64,000 nt of DNA, taken from assembly GCA_029168955.1 (NCBI GenBank), contig JAPDOI010001365.1:125057-189056 (forward strand), read 5' to 3'. The notes beneath the pieces were generated by a model. That model did not search any database. It saw only the letters and a program-made list of their open reading frames with translations, and was not told the DNA's origin. Positions within the stretch are counted from its first letter, which is position 1; each line of letters opens with the position of its first letter. Below are positions 32,641 to 42,331 of the stretch, one piece after another. Both the position numbers and the translations under genes were made by a program. Origin of the DNA: Aplectana chamaeleonis (Eukaryota > Nematoda > Chromadorea > Rhabditida > Cosmocercidae).

Positions 32641-33881
32641 CATGTAGATTTACAGAGGCGCCCCCTCATTGGTTGATTGTGGTGCTTCGGAGCCGGACTT
32701 CCTCTTCTCGAATATCATTCGGGGAGGATATCATGATTGAAGGTCATCGACAGCAGCAACCGAGGGACGACGAATGAGGCATATGGGCAACTTCAACTGC
32801 ACCACGTAATGAAGAAGTGTTGTGATGCGACACATCGATAAAGAATTAAATGCTACACATTTTTATCAACATTCGACTTCACACAGATTCAAATGTGGAA
32901 AAACCACACTTTGTGCATAACACTAACAATGGTCGAAAATTTCCAGTTTTCGATGTGCGCGATGTTGTGCATGGCTAGAGTCCAATATTTTCTTCTAGAT
33001 CCAGTGATGCAGGACTTTCCTTCAACTCTTGCAGTACCTGTAAAAAATGTGTGAGTACGGAATGCATTTGAGCATAATTGAAGGCGGAGTCAACTGACTG
33101 TTGTCTCGATCTCTGGCCAACCTAAGACCCCATCTTTTATGATTAAAGTTTTCACAGCCCAGTCAGTAGAGAGAGGTTCAAGACTTGGGCAGGTTTCGCG
33201 TGGAAAATATCGAGTGACAAGTGGGTGAAATCGCGTAAGAACATGCAAACGAGTTGGCGAAGGAAGGAGCCAGTGGGAAGGGCTGAACGCTGAAAAATCG
33301 TTCGAAAATCGTGAACTACTTCCGTTCAAGGTACACTAGCGTCACGAAGTCTGTGATATCCGTCAGCGAAAGGTCTGCTTTTGGCCGAATATGAATTTCG
33401 ACCAATAGCGGATCTGTCGCTGACAGCTACGAACTGCGACGCGAGTATACCATAAGGCTTGAATCGACATTTATCGAATCCATTGCGTAATAATATATTA
33501 CCACCACTCGTTGCGCGTATGTGCGTGATGCTGCTCACTTCGCTCTCTTGTCTCTAATCTCAACTACCCACAGAGAATACCCCTTGAAATTTCGATTTTT
33601 TTGTGTACAGCCTATATGCGCTCGTAAAACTAAGCTTTTTTGAGATTTCAATCACTGTTTGATTTTGGTCGCTGATCAAAAGTTGTCGACATGTTCTAGG
33701 TTAAGTGTGTCAGAAATAACACCTCATGGCTCCTCCAGATGCGTGCGCGGAGGTTGGGGACAGTGATGCAGTATAAGAGAGAAGGATGGAGCAGCGTCGC
33801 ACGCGATGATTAGTGGCATTTTAGCTTCCTCTATGCACATGATGCTCAAGTGACCGCGAGACTGCACGAAGTGTCAGGCAG
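32641..33881. other. No gene recognised
   Basis: Short frames only on both strands. No clear repeat ends. The sequence is of mixed composition and I see nothing to annotate. Confidence 0.45.
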
Positions 33882-34470
33882 AGCGTTGTTTAGGACATTT
33901 GTAAGGCTATGCCCCTCCCTCTTGTTGCTCGAAAACGCAACAAGGGGGAGGGACTTCTGAGAGTTTTGGCCGTGAAATAGCCGGGAATTAGCCCACCAGG
34001 CTCCGCAGCGGCTCCTGGTTGACTATTTCTCGCCTATTTAGCAGCTATTTCCCGGCTTCTCGCGGAACGGACAAGAAGTAGCCGAAAAATAGCCGAGATA
34101 TAACCGAGAAATATTCAGAAATGAACAAAATTAACCGAAACGCGAACCGTCGCTGGCTCGCCGAACCACCATCTGGGGCCCCCAGCGGTTGGGCGGGGCC
34201 TCCAGAGGCTGAACGAGGTCCAAGTACCTCAAACTTGGGCAATCCACCTGGAGGGCATTATTTCTCGGCTATTTCGCGGCGAGCATTATTTGGCCGCTAT
34301 GTTGCGGCGAGCATTATTCGGCGGCTATTTCTCGGCTACTTCGCGGTCATTTCGCAGCGAGTATTATTTGGCGGCTATTACGCGGCAAGCAGGTATTTCG
34401 CGGCTATTTCGCGACTATTCCTCGGCCTAAATTCTCAGAGACATAGCCTCACAGATGTCCTAAACACGCT
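33882..34470. mobile_element. Inverted-end element with CGGCTATTT arrays
   Basis: The left end GTTTAGGACATTTGTAAGGC and right end (reverse complement GTTTAGGACATCTGTGAGGC) are inverted copies. Subterminal arrays of AGCCGAGAAATAG on the left and CGGCTATTTCGCGGC on the right are mirror images. The left terminus also carries a 40-bp perfect hairpin (33912-33951), absent from the right terminus. The open frame at 34121-34501 is an array product. Confidence 0.7.
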
Positions 34471-34616
34471 AAGAAGTTTGTTTTTGGTCCAAAATTCATG
34501 ATCTCTTGAAACAAAAGCCATTTTTGGTCAAATTTCTTACCGTCCCTCCCACCACCCGTTGTAGCTACACAAAAAAGCATGACCCTGTCTGCACGTCTTC
34601 CTTCGTGTATGCAGGA

Positions 34617-34730
34617 CAGGGGTGTGCGGCAATTGCCGTTTGCCGATTGCCGGCCATTTTTGGGGTTTGCCGTTGCCGTTTGCCGAAATTTCCTTCTAAA
34701 ACGGCGAATTTTCGGCAAAAATGCATTGTA
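34617..34730. repeat. Solo hAT-like terminus with GCCGTTTGCCG array
   Basis: CAGGGGTGTGCGGCAATTGC at 34617 has the same layout as hAT-1 and hAT-2 (CAGGG-TGTGCG followed by a motif array), here built from TTTGCCGATTGCCG and TTGCCG. I cannot find a matching opposite end, so it is probably truncated; a family B MITE starts 125 bp downstream. Confidence 0.5.
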
Positions 34731-34854
34731 ACTAAAGATTTGCCCTCATCGCAGTTTCTGTATTGGTCAGCGATTCGAGGCTGCTACAAATAATTATTTA
34801 GACTAGTTTCAACTACCAGTCCCAGCTCATGTAATGTGTAATTGTACCCATTAA

Positions 34855-35275
34855 AGGCACAGTCCAACCTCAGGAGTAATTTGGGATATTATATTCCGGT
34901 CGCCGTGTATAACAACACTGACAAGTGCGAAATCGCGCAGAAAAAGTCGACCCACCCCCCAGATAGAAAAAATGGGTTACGCCCACCGGCAAGTTTCCGA
35001 TCTCAATAGGGAAAAGGAGCGCAATTGATTTCATTCAAAATCTATATTCTTCCATTTGTTATTGCTCCGATACGAAGACGGCGAATGACGAGAAAAAACA
35101 GGCTCGAGACAGCTCGTCCGCGAACTTCTCGCCGTTTGAATTCAGAATCATTGAGGGGTAATATTCTGTTCGTAGTGAGTTCTGAGCGATTCTGGAGACA
35201 CCATTGTGATCACCATGAAATATTCTCCAAGCTAAGCAGAAAAACGAAAATCGATTCTGGGGTTGGACTGTGCCT
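34855..35275. mobile_element. TTAA family B MITE
   Basis: It starts AGGCACAGTCCAACCTCA after TTAA (34851-34854) and ends GGTTGGACTGTGCCT before TTGA (35276-35279), a one-base variant of TTAA. The inner part (CCGATCTCAATAGGGAAAAG, TTCGTAGTGAGTTCTGAGCG) matches other family B copies in inverse orientation. At 421 bp it is shorter than the 475-499 bp copies. Confidence 0.88.
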
Positions 35276-35754
35276 TTGAATAGCTAAAACATATCTCTAG
35301 CGCAAATGACAGAAGAGTTTGACCAGGTCTCCCGACTTTTCTCTCAAGAAGAGCTAAGTTTGATTTGATCATAGCTTTCGAAATCGTAACCGGTAAAACG
35401 CCCGTATTGTCAAGCTAATTTTTAAATCTCCCTCCAAAATCGAGTTCTGTTCAACTGCAGTGCTAGTATACCTGTTAAAAACATGTTAGGTTTCGGTCAT
35501 CTACAGGAGAATTCCGTTCATCTACAGCTGATAGCAGTAGACCCTCCGGGTAACTCCAGTAGATGACCTATGCCAGTGTCGGAGCGGTGTCGCGCAATTG
35601 GTTAGTCATTTATGATAAAAAGGTGCATTGTGGTTTCTCATTTTATGATAATAATTGTTTTGTATTATGATTGTTTTGCCTACTTTACTTATTTTGCCTG
35701 AATCAACGTGAAAAAAGAGGAATTCGAACGAGGACATATGAAGCGGTCGCCGCT

Positions 35755-35943
35755 ATCGGTCGCGTCGCCGTGCACTGCACGGCGACGCGATCTGGCCATC
35801 TCAGTCGCCCAATCGCGCGATTGGGCGACTTTCCCCGCGATCTTGTCTGAAAGGCCGGCGACCTGATCGCGCGACGCGACCAGATCGATACACAGTATTT
35901 TCATTCGGTCGCGTCGCAGAGCGATCGAACTCTGAAAGAGGCC
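35755..35943. repeat. GCGACGCG palindrome cluster with Harbinger-like terminus
   Basis: It contains a palindrome with 14-bp arms and one central base (35761-35789, CGCGTCGCCGTGCA arms), a perfect 28-bp palindrome (35803-35830, AGTCGCCCAATCGC and its complement) and further GATCGCGCGACGCGACC repeats. The right terminus reads CTCTGAAAGAGGCC followed by TTA (35944-35946). An end in GGCCTCTTTCAGAG with a TWA flank resembles a PIF/Harbinger MITE. The other end is not clear. It is mirrored at 40525-40713. Confidence 0.7.
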
Positions 35944-36442
35944 TTACTGCTAAGGGAATAAATATTACCGGGGAGGTGTTCCACTTTTCAAATTCTATGC
36001 GACGAAATGTTTTCTGCTTGAGGCTTCTTCAACGATTGCTGCAGGTTTGCGTTACGAACTTTGTATTACGACAGTGTGACATATCTGGCTGGGGCCTAAC
36101 CTTTGACGAGGAAACTACATTCAGTCAACGTGGTCATTAAATGTACTTTTCGAGAACAATTTTGGACATAGAATTCGAGTATTCTCTTCGAAGCTGCCTA
36201 AAAAAGTTAAAGGCGTCATCAAAGCTGCGCGGCAAGCTTGGCGAAGTTCTGAATGTAGGTTACGGTAGGTGCCATGACCACTTAGGGTCGAGACGTACTA
36301 AAGGCAGCAGCTATTCCTGTTAATTCATGCTGAGTTTTTCGAAAGTCTTTCGATGATTTCCTGGGGTAGGCGAACCGTTTTTTTCGTTTTTTCTCGCGTA
36401 AATATTGATCAACAGTGAGTCGTCTAATTCGGAATGCTTTGT

Positions 36443-36626
36443 GGTGCTATGTGGCATGGGGGGCCACTGTGACGCGATGCACTTGCCCGCGCCTATTTCG
36501 CCGCACTAAATTTGAGCATCAACCTGGAGTTTCCCTCCTTCGCCAAAATCAAGAGAGTCGTTGCGGTACGGAATAATGGGCGCGGCCAAGTGCGATGCAA
36601 CAGTTGCCCCCATGCCACATAGCACC
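36443..36626. mobile_element. MITE with GGTGCTATGTGGCATGGGG ends (left-arm copy)
   Basis: The left GGTGCTATGTGGCATGGGG and right CCCCATGCCACATAGCACC are perfect inverted ends. Next in are TGCACTTGCCCGCGCC and GGCGCGGCCAAGTGC, also inverted. Length 184 bp. Mirror copy at 39842-40026 in the other arm; older copies at 15480-15630 and 45600-45756. Confidence 0.82.
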
Positions 36627-36677
36627 TGTTTTTTTTTCTGGTCTTAAACCAGGCAGAAGAAAGGTACTGCCACAATA

Positions 36678-37072
36678 CAGGGCTGTGCGTAATTACGAAT
36701 TACGATTTACGAATTACGGGCGTTTTTGGCAATTTTTTTACGATTTACGATTTACGAAATTTCGGCCTAAATTCGTAACGATTCGTAACAAATCGTAACA
36801 AATCGTGAAAATGCGATTAAGGGAACAATGTGAATTTGCTGTCTAGGACACAGTTAAATTTTACACTTAACACGCATTCCTGGCACTTGATTATTCTTTC
36901 CAATTTGGAACTTTGTTGAAACCTTTCTCTGACATTTTCACGACGAATTATAGTTGTTGATAACGAGATTCCGGTCGGACCGACCGATCCGCTTCTCACA
37001 CCGACGTCCTCAAACTGATTATTGTTACCAAACATTCCTCGCTCCATAAGTGAGTCAGGTCGGTGAAGCCGA
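36678..37072. mobile_element. Truncated hAT-like element (left-arm copy of hAT-2)
   Basis: It starts CAGGGCTGTGCGTAATTACG with the flank CCACAATA (36670-36677), the reverse complement of the hAT-2 target duplication. Arrays of ATTTACGAATTACG and AACGATTCGTAAC follow. It is cut at 37072, where the inverted duplication ends, so its second terminus is missing. It lacks the family A MITE present in the right-arm copy. Confidence 0.82.
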
Positions 37073-37960
37073 GCTCCACAGTTGTTACTCTCTAGGGAAT
37101 GCTTTCGTTCCCATGACAAAAGCTAGAGATGCAGATTTTAGTGGAGCTACTGTTTATATCGAAGCAAAATTCGGTCCGCAGTTGCAGACAGCCGCTGTTG
37201 CAACATGTAGGGCAAACAGAGTCATGCTGGGACCGCGAGGTCCTGGCACGATTAATCTTCGTGCCAGAACAACTATTTTCAAGCCGCGGTCTCCAAAAGC
37301 GGTTGTCTGCAACTGTGGACAGGAATTCCACCTCGATAGGGACACTAAACACGGTGATGGCTTATGAAGCGAATATGTTGGAACCCACTATACACATTTT
37401 TGCCAAATTTCAAGTAGATTTCGAAAACAACCTACGTCACGCATACACCTCCAGTGGATAAAAAGTTACCAGCAAAAAACTGATATTTCGTGAATTGAAA
37501 CCTGCTGAAGGATCGGGAAAGTATTTTTCTAACCTGAAAACACGATTCGGCGAAGAGTTTCACTGGATTTCTGAAATAACCTCTATATAGATGTCTACCA
37601 CAAAAGGCAATCAAGCGTTGAGAGGAAAAGTGGTAATCTTGATTTTGGTTCCAAACATTTCAACAAAAACTATGGCTGCAAAGTCACCAATCTATGTAAA
37701 AAGGCTATTTAATGTTTTTAGGAATTAAAATTCTAGAAAATTCTAAATGAAAAGAAAAGAAGATCAGCAAATTGTTTGTTTTCGAATTCAGAAATTTCTA
37801 CTAAACCTTCACACTTTTGCATTTCAGAATCCTAAACAACCTTAACCTCTCGGAAGGCTGTCTTCATCCCAGCAAACCCATGTTTATGGGAGGATCGCCT
37901 ATAAATCCGTTCCGAGTGATGCTTACCAAATATAGAGAGCAGACTCCATTTCTGCATTAA
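37073..37960. other. Spacer of the inverted duplication; foldback at 37155-37345, otherwise no gene
   Basis: A foldback occupies about 37155-37345: GTCCGCAGTTGCAGACAGCC (37174) pairs with sequence ending GTGGAC (37331), and the centre GGCACG...CGTGCC forms a tight hairpin at 37245-37265. Overlapping frames on both strands here are symmetric by-products. The remainder (37370-37950) shows no domain and no repeat ends. Confidence 0.6.
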
Positions 37961-38404
37961 AGGCAGCATACATGCTCGTAAACGTGATTGAGATAACTAC
38001 GGAAATAGAATGTTACGGCCCAGATTACAACGCCTACGCATTCTGAAGTGTCAAAAACGACCCACAATGCCGTTACATGAGTTAGAAGTTGGCCCCGCCC
38101 TGCATTTTCACGCCCCCTGTGTTTGCCCTTTTCCTGCAACGCAAGGTTGCTGGGCCATATTCACCGTCGGTACTGTTGGTGGATTGCTTGACAAGTGACC
38201 CACACACGTCACTGACGGCGAAGATGGCCCAGCAACCCTGCGTTGGAGGAAAATGGCAAATACAGGGCGGGGCTAAATTCTAACTCATGTAGCGGCATTG
38301 TGGGTCATTTTTGACACTTCAAAATGCGTAGGGATTATGTTGTAAGCCGTACGGCTCGATCCACATTGTTATCCCAACCACGTTTACGAGCGTGTATGCT
38401 GCCT
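37961..38404. mobile_element. TTAA family D foldback MITE
   Basis: It starts AGGCAGCATACATGCTCGTA and ends GAGCGTGTATGCTGCCT, with TTAA on both sides (37957-37960 and 38405-38408). The long inverted arms match the 24097 and 4102 copies (GTTGGCCCCGCCCTGCATTT, CCCAGCAACCCTGCGTTGG). Length 444 bp. Confidence 0.92.
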
Positions 38405-38772
38405 TTAAAAGTGGTTTCGCCAATGTACATATATGTATTTCTTCTGAAAGTGTCACCTCAAACAAGTGTCCTTCCCAGAACAAATATAGCCTAAAACTTT
38501 CGAACCGCAAATTTTTTCTCATCACAGTATTGCTCTCATTGGCAAAACAAAAAAACAATGAAACGCATCTCTCACCTCTCGCTCTCTCTCCAAGCAGTTG
38601 GAACCTCGCATCGCCGGTCAATGCATGGGAACCCGGATTTCCTTCAGCTCTTCACGGAGATGTTAAGCGTGATCAGAGCACCGTAAGAGATTCTGGAAAA
38701 CAGACCGATTTACCGAATTCTTGTGAATCTTCCAGAATTTCGACCTGAAAATCTAGTGGATATATATTGTGG
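38405..38772. other. No gene recognised
   Basis: Spacer between a family D MITE and hAT-2. Open frames of about 100 codons on both strands lack any recognisable domain. Confidence 0.45.
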
Positions 38773-39791
38773 CAGGGCCGTGCGTAACTGAATTTTGTGA
38801 TTTCGTAAATCGTAGCTCGTAATTTTCCAAATTCCTCGTAATTCGTGAATCGTAAATCGTAATTCGTAACTGATAATGAGAAATAAGCGCACACATAGCC
38901 AAAACCTCATTCGATTCGGCTTCACCGACCTGACTCACTTATGGAGCGAGGAATGTTTGGTAACAATAATCAGTTTGAGGACGTCGGTGTGAGAAGCGGA
39001 TCGGTCGGTCCGACCGGAATCTCGTTATCAACAACTATAATTCGTCGTGAAAATGTCAGAGAAAGGTTTCAACAAAGTTCCAAATTGGAAAGAATGATCA
39101 AGTGCCAGGAATGCGTGTTAAGTGTAAAATTTAAAGGCAGTGTTCACGATAATCTTCAATTTTGAGATTATTCGCTATATTGATTAAGTGGCCCCCGGGT
39201 AGAACTAAAATGACGTAGAAATTGAGAAAAACGCACCAGAAGTACACGAAATCCTTAAGTATCACCCCGCCTCTTAAGTATCACAGGAAGTGTTTGTTGT
39301 GACAACGAAATCTTTTGTGGACCCGTCCTTTGCAATTCTCTACTCTCTATTGCTCCGTTCTTTCCTTAGGGCCCTAACTAATCCTGCTTTGCATGAAATA
39401 TTCTTCCATTTTCGACTGACCCAATTTTCCACCGGTGCCAACCACCACGAACATGTTCACCCAACCGGACAACTAGTCCATGTTATAGAATAATGTCACT
39501 GAAATACGACGTTTTGATGCGTTTCTCGCCGTTTCTTCGTAATTTTGGTAACACTTGGAGGCCAACGCATTGTTTTATGTGAAAAACTCGGGGACGAAAA
39601 TCATCGTGAACACTGCCTTTAACTGTGTCTTAGACAGCAAATTCATATTGTTCTCTTAATCTCATTTTCACGATTTGTTACGATTTGTTACGATTCGTTA
39701 CGAATTTAGGCCGAAATTTCGCAAATCGTAAAAAAATTCCCGCAAACGCACGTAATTCGTAAATCGTAATTCGTAATTACGCACAGCCCTG
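38773..39791. mobile_element. hAT-like element (hAT-2), complete, with 8-bp target duplication
   Basis: The ends are CAGGGCCGTGCGTAACTG at 38773 and, in reverse complement, CAGGGCTGTGCGTAATTACG from 39791. The target duplication TATTGTGG is perfect on both sides (38765-38772 and 39792-39799). Arrays of TCGTAAATCGTAATTCG lie next to both ends. It contains a 484-bp family A MITE; without that it would be about 531 bp, so it is a non-autonomous hAT MITE. From 38916 onward it lies within the right arm of the inverted duplication. Confidence 0.92.
39135..39618. mobile_element. TTAA family A MITE (second subfamily), complete, with empty site in the window
   Basis: It starts AGGCAGTGTTCACGATAATC and ends ATCATCGTGAACACTGCCT, with TTAA at 39131-39134 and 39619-39622. 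The opposite arm of the inverted duplication keeps the uninterrupted sequence with a single TTAA at 36854-36857. This insertion therefore came after the duplication, or was lost from one arm by exact excision. Confidence 0.95.
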
Positions 39792-39841
39792 TATTGTGGC
39801 AGTACCTTTCTTCTGCCTGGTTTAAGACCAGAAAAAAAACA

Positions 39842-40026
39842 GGGGCTATGTGGCATGGGGGCAACTGTTGCATCGCACTTGGCCGCGCCCATTATTCCGT
39901 ACCGCAACGACTCTCTTGATTTTGGCGAAGGAGGGAAACTCCAGGTTGATGCTCAAATTTAGTGCGGCGAAATAGGCGCGGGCAAGTGCATCGCGTCACA
40001 GTGGCCCCCCATGCCACATAGCACCA
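39842..40026. mobile_element. MITE with GGTGCTATGTGGCATGGGG-type ends (right-arm copy)
   Basis: Inverted counterpart of 36443-36626. One terminus reads GGGGCTATGTGGCATGGGG, with small changes from the left-arm copy, and the other ends CCCCCCATGCCACATAGCACC. Confidence 0.78.
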
Positions 40027-40524
40027 CAAAGCATTCCGAATTAGACGACTCACTGTTGATCAATATTTACGCGAGAAAAAACGAAAAAAACGGTTCGCCT
40101 ACCCCAGGAAATCATCGAAAGACTTTCGAAAAACTCAGCATGAATTAACAGGAATAGCTGCTGCCTTTAGTACGTCTCGACCCTAAGTGGTCATGGCACC
40201 TACCGTAACCTACATTCAGAACTTCGCCAAGCTTGCCGCGCAGCTTTGATGACGCCTTTAACTTTTTTAGGCACCTTCGAAGAGAATACTCGAATTCTAT
40301 GTCCAAAATTGTTCTCGAAAAGTACATTTAATGACCACGTTGACTGAATGTAGTTTCCTCGTCAAAGGTTAGGCCCCAGCCAGATATGTCACACTGTCGT
40401 AATACAAAGTTCGTAACGCAAACCTGCAGCAATCGTTGAAGAAGCCTCAAGCAGAAAACATTTCGTCGCATAGAATTTGAAAAGTGGAACACCTCCCCGG
40501 TAATATTTATTCCCTTAGCAGTAA

Positions 40525-40713
40525 GGCCTCTTTCAGAGTTCGATCGCTCTGCGACGCGACCGAATGAAAATACTGTGTATCGATCTGGTCGCGTCGCGCG
40601 ATCAGGTCGCCGGCCTTTCAGACAAGATCGCGGGGAAAGTCGCCCAATCGCGCGATTGGGCGACTGAGATGGCCAGATCGCGTCGCCGTGCAGTGCACGG
40701 CGACGCGACCGAT
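40525..40713. repeat. GCGACGCG palindrome cluster (right-arm mirror)
   Basis: Mirror of 35755-35943. It begins GGCCTCTTTCAGAGTTCGAT after TAA (40522-40524) and carries the same 28-bp and 29-bp palindromes. Confidence 0.75.
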
Positions 40714-41040
40714 AGCGGCGACCGCTTCATATGTCCTCGTTCGAATTCCTCTTTTTTCACGTTGATTCAGGCAAAATAAGTATAAGTAGGCAAAACAATC
40801 ATAATACAAAACAATTATTATCATAAAATGAGAAACCACAACGCACCTTTTTATCATAAATGACTAACCAATTGCGCGACACCGCTCCGACACTGGCAGA
40901 GGTCATCTACTGGAGTTACCCGGAGGGTCTACTGCTATCAGCTGTAGATGAACGGAATTCTCCTGTAGATGACCGAAACCTAACATGTTTTTAACAGGTA
41001 TACTAGCACTGCAGTTGAACAGAACTCGATTTTGGAGGGA

Positions 41041-41322
41041 ATTTCGAATTCCGGTGTAGGCGGTAACCTAACCTGTTTTTACAGGGATACACCTTTTCCG
41101 GGTTCACACAGGGGACCCCGGGGGCATACCACTGGAGTAATTCCCTTTGGTGTCCCCACAGAGGGGGGGGGTGACCCCACCGCCACGGTCCGCAGTGGAA
41201 TGCACCCCACCGTGGACCGTGAGGAGATAGCCCCACAGTTGGGTACCACCCCCCCCCCAAGCCGTGGGGAGCCCCCTCCTCTCGGCGACAAAAATTATCC
41301 TCCGGTATCCGGTGGATCTTCA
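41041..41322. other. GC-rich segment, no gene recognised
   Basis: Runs of G and C (GAGGGGGGGGGTGACCCC, CCACCCCCCCCCCAAG) and a hairpin with CCACGGTCC and GGACCGTG arms at about 41183-41222. Frames on both strands are compositional artefacts. Confidence 0.45.
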
Positions 41323-41490
41323 GGGGTGCGTTCCAAGAACATTCCCATGGCAAAACGCGTCCATGGAAACGTGCCACGGCCACGTGGGAGCAATTTTCAG
41401 TTATAATTCGCATCCATGGAAAGCAAAGTGGTCCATAGAAGGCTGTTTTTCCTGCCACGTTGTCGTGGGAACGTTCTTGGAACGCACCCC
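41323..41490. mobile_element. Small MITE, GGGGTGCGTTCCAAGAAC ends, 168 bp
   Basis: The left GGGGTGCGTTCCAAGAACA and right GTTCTTGGAACGCACCCC are near-perfect inverted ends of about 23 bp. Inner CCATGGAAACG and CCATGGAAAG motifs recur, and CCACGGCCACGTGG is palindromic. It matches the 32323-32493 copy. Confidence 0.85.
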
Positions 41491-42331
41491 ATGTGAGTGA
41501 CTCGAGGCCACCTTCCAGGTCCGGCTCCGAAGAGCCGACTGAGGCACACCGTGAGATGAGAAGCCTTCTATACCAGCAACATTGTCAATGCCTTTGTCTA
41601 AACATGTTAGTGACCCTGACGAATGTCTGGCGTCATATTCGAGGTTTGTAGGTGTTTATTGCGTTCAGTACATTTGAAATGACGGCAAAACATTTGCGTC
41701 GCGGCTGCAGAGCGGCAATTACTTCATTAGTTCACCTCATCATCTTCATTCGCTCATCTGTAGTACAACATACCTCCTGTAGTTCCTACAATGCGTCAAC
41801 TTCTCCCGTAGATCTCCTCTCCCAGTGCCGGAGCGCGAACATGAAATAGGCGTCGATTAGAATGTGTACGTAAAAGTGCGTGGTCGCCAACTTCCGCGAT
41901 TGGGCCTTCACACTTCCGAAATCTGCGATTTCCACGGCGACGCGACGGTCGCGTCGCCGTGCCCACGATCGCGTCGCAGAGCGATCGAACTCTGATAGAG
42001 GCCTAACAAAAATATTTTTGATTTTCCCAAAATACGATCATTCAAGAATAATAAAAAGAATAGGTAGAAACGAAACCTTGACAACGTGACAGTGATCGAA
42101 ACAGAGAGAAAAATCGTTTGAACACCGTACTCCAATTCGGCCGTCAAATAAACCGCTTTTTGTGTGAATGCACTAAAGAGCTCATTACAAGACTGTATCG
42201 TCCCGTTTACTTTTACGACGTGCCAAACTGACTGTGGCATGTACAATAGGAGCACAATTTGGGAAATCCACCGAAAATACGTTTGGTAAGAGGAAAACAC
42301 GGTATGCGAGGGAGATACACATGGTTTTGAC
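41491..42331. other. No gene recognised; GCGACGCG fragment at 41930-42003
   Basis: At 41934-42003 CCACGGCGACGCGACGGTCG and GATCGCGTCGCAGAGCGATC run up to CTCTGATAGAGGCC followed by TAA, the same terminus as the palindrome clusters in the inverted duplication. The rest has short frames only. Confidence 0.5.

Larger units (their letters stand above)
35429..37072. repeat. Large inverted duplication, left arm (1.64 kb)
   Basis: From TCCCTCCAAAATCGAGTTCT at 35429 to GGTCGGTGAAGCCGA at 37072, this arm is the reverse complement of 38916-41040 with only scattered differences (for example GACCTATGCC against GACCTCTGCC, GGTGCATTGT against GGTGCGTTGT). It holds a GCGACGCG palindrome cluster, an inverted-end MITE (36443-36626) and a truncated hAT-like end (36678-37072). 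It lacks the family A MITE found in the right arm; the empty TTAA is at 36854-36857. All short frames occur mirrored in the other arm. Confidence 0.93.
38916..41040. repeat. Large inverted duplication, right arm (2.13 kb)
   Basis: Reverse complement of 35429-37072. It is 481 bp longer, accounted for by the 488-bp family A insertion (element plus one TTAA) and a few small deletions. The arm-spacer junction at 38916 falls inside hAT-2. Immediately outside the distal end, at 41060-41095, CCTAACCTGTTTTTACAGG resembles CCTAACATGTTTTTAACAGG inside the arm (about 40979), suggesting an older local duplication. Confidence 0.93.

Noticed and set aside
34121..34501. 126-codon plus-strand frame
   Set aside because: It is generated by the CGGCTATTTCGCGGC array of the surrounding element.
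36141..40327. Pairs of identical short proteins (60-71 codons) at 35689, 36141, 40145 and 40564
   Set aside because: Each pair is the two arms of the inverted duplication; none has a recognisable domain, and some cross the GCGACGCG palindromes.
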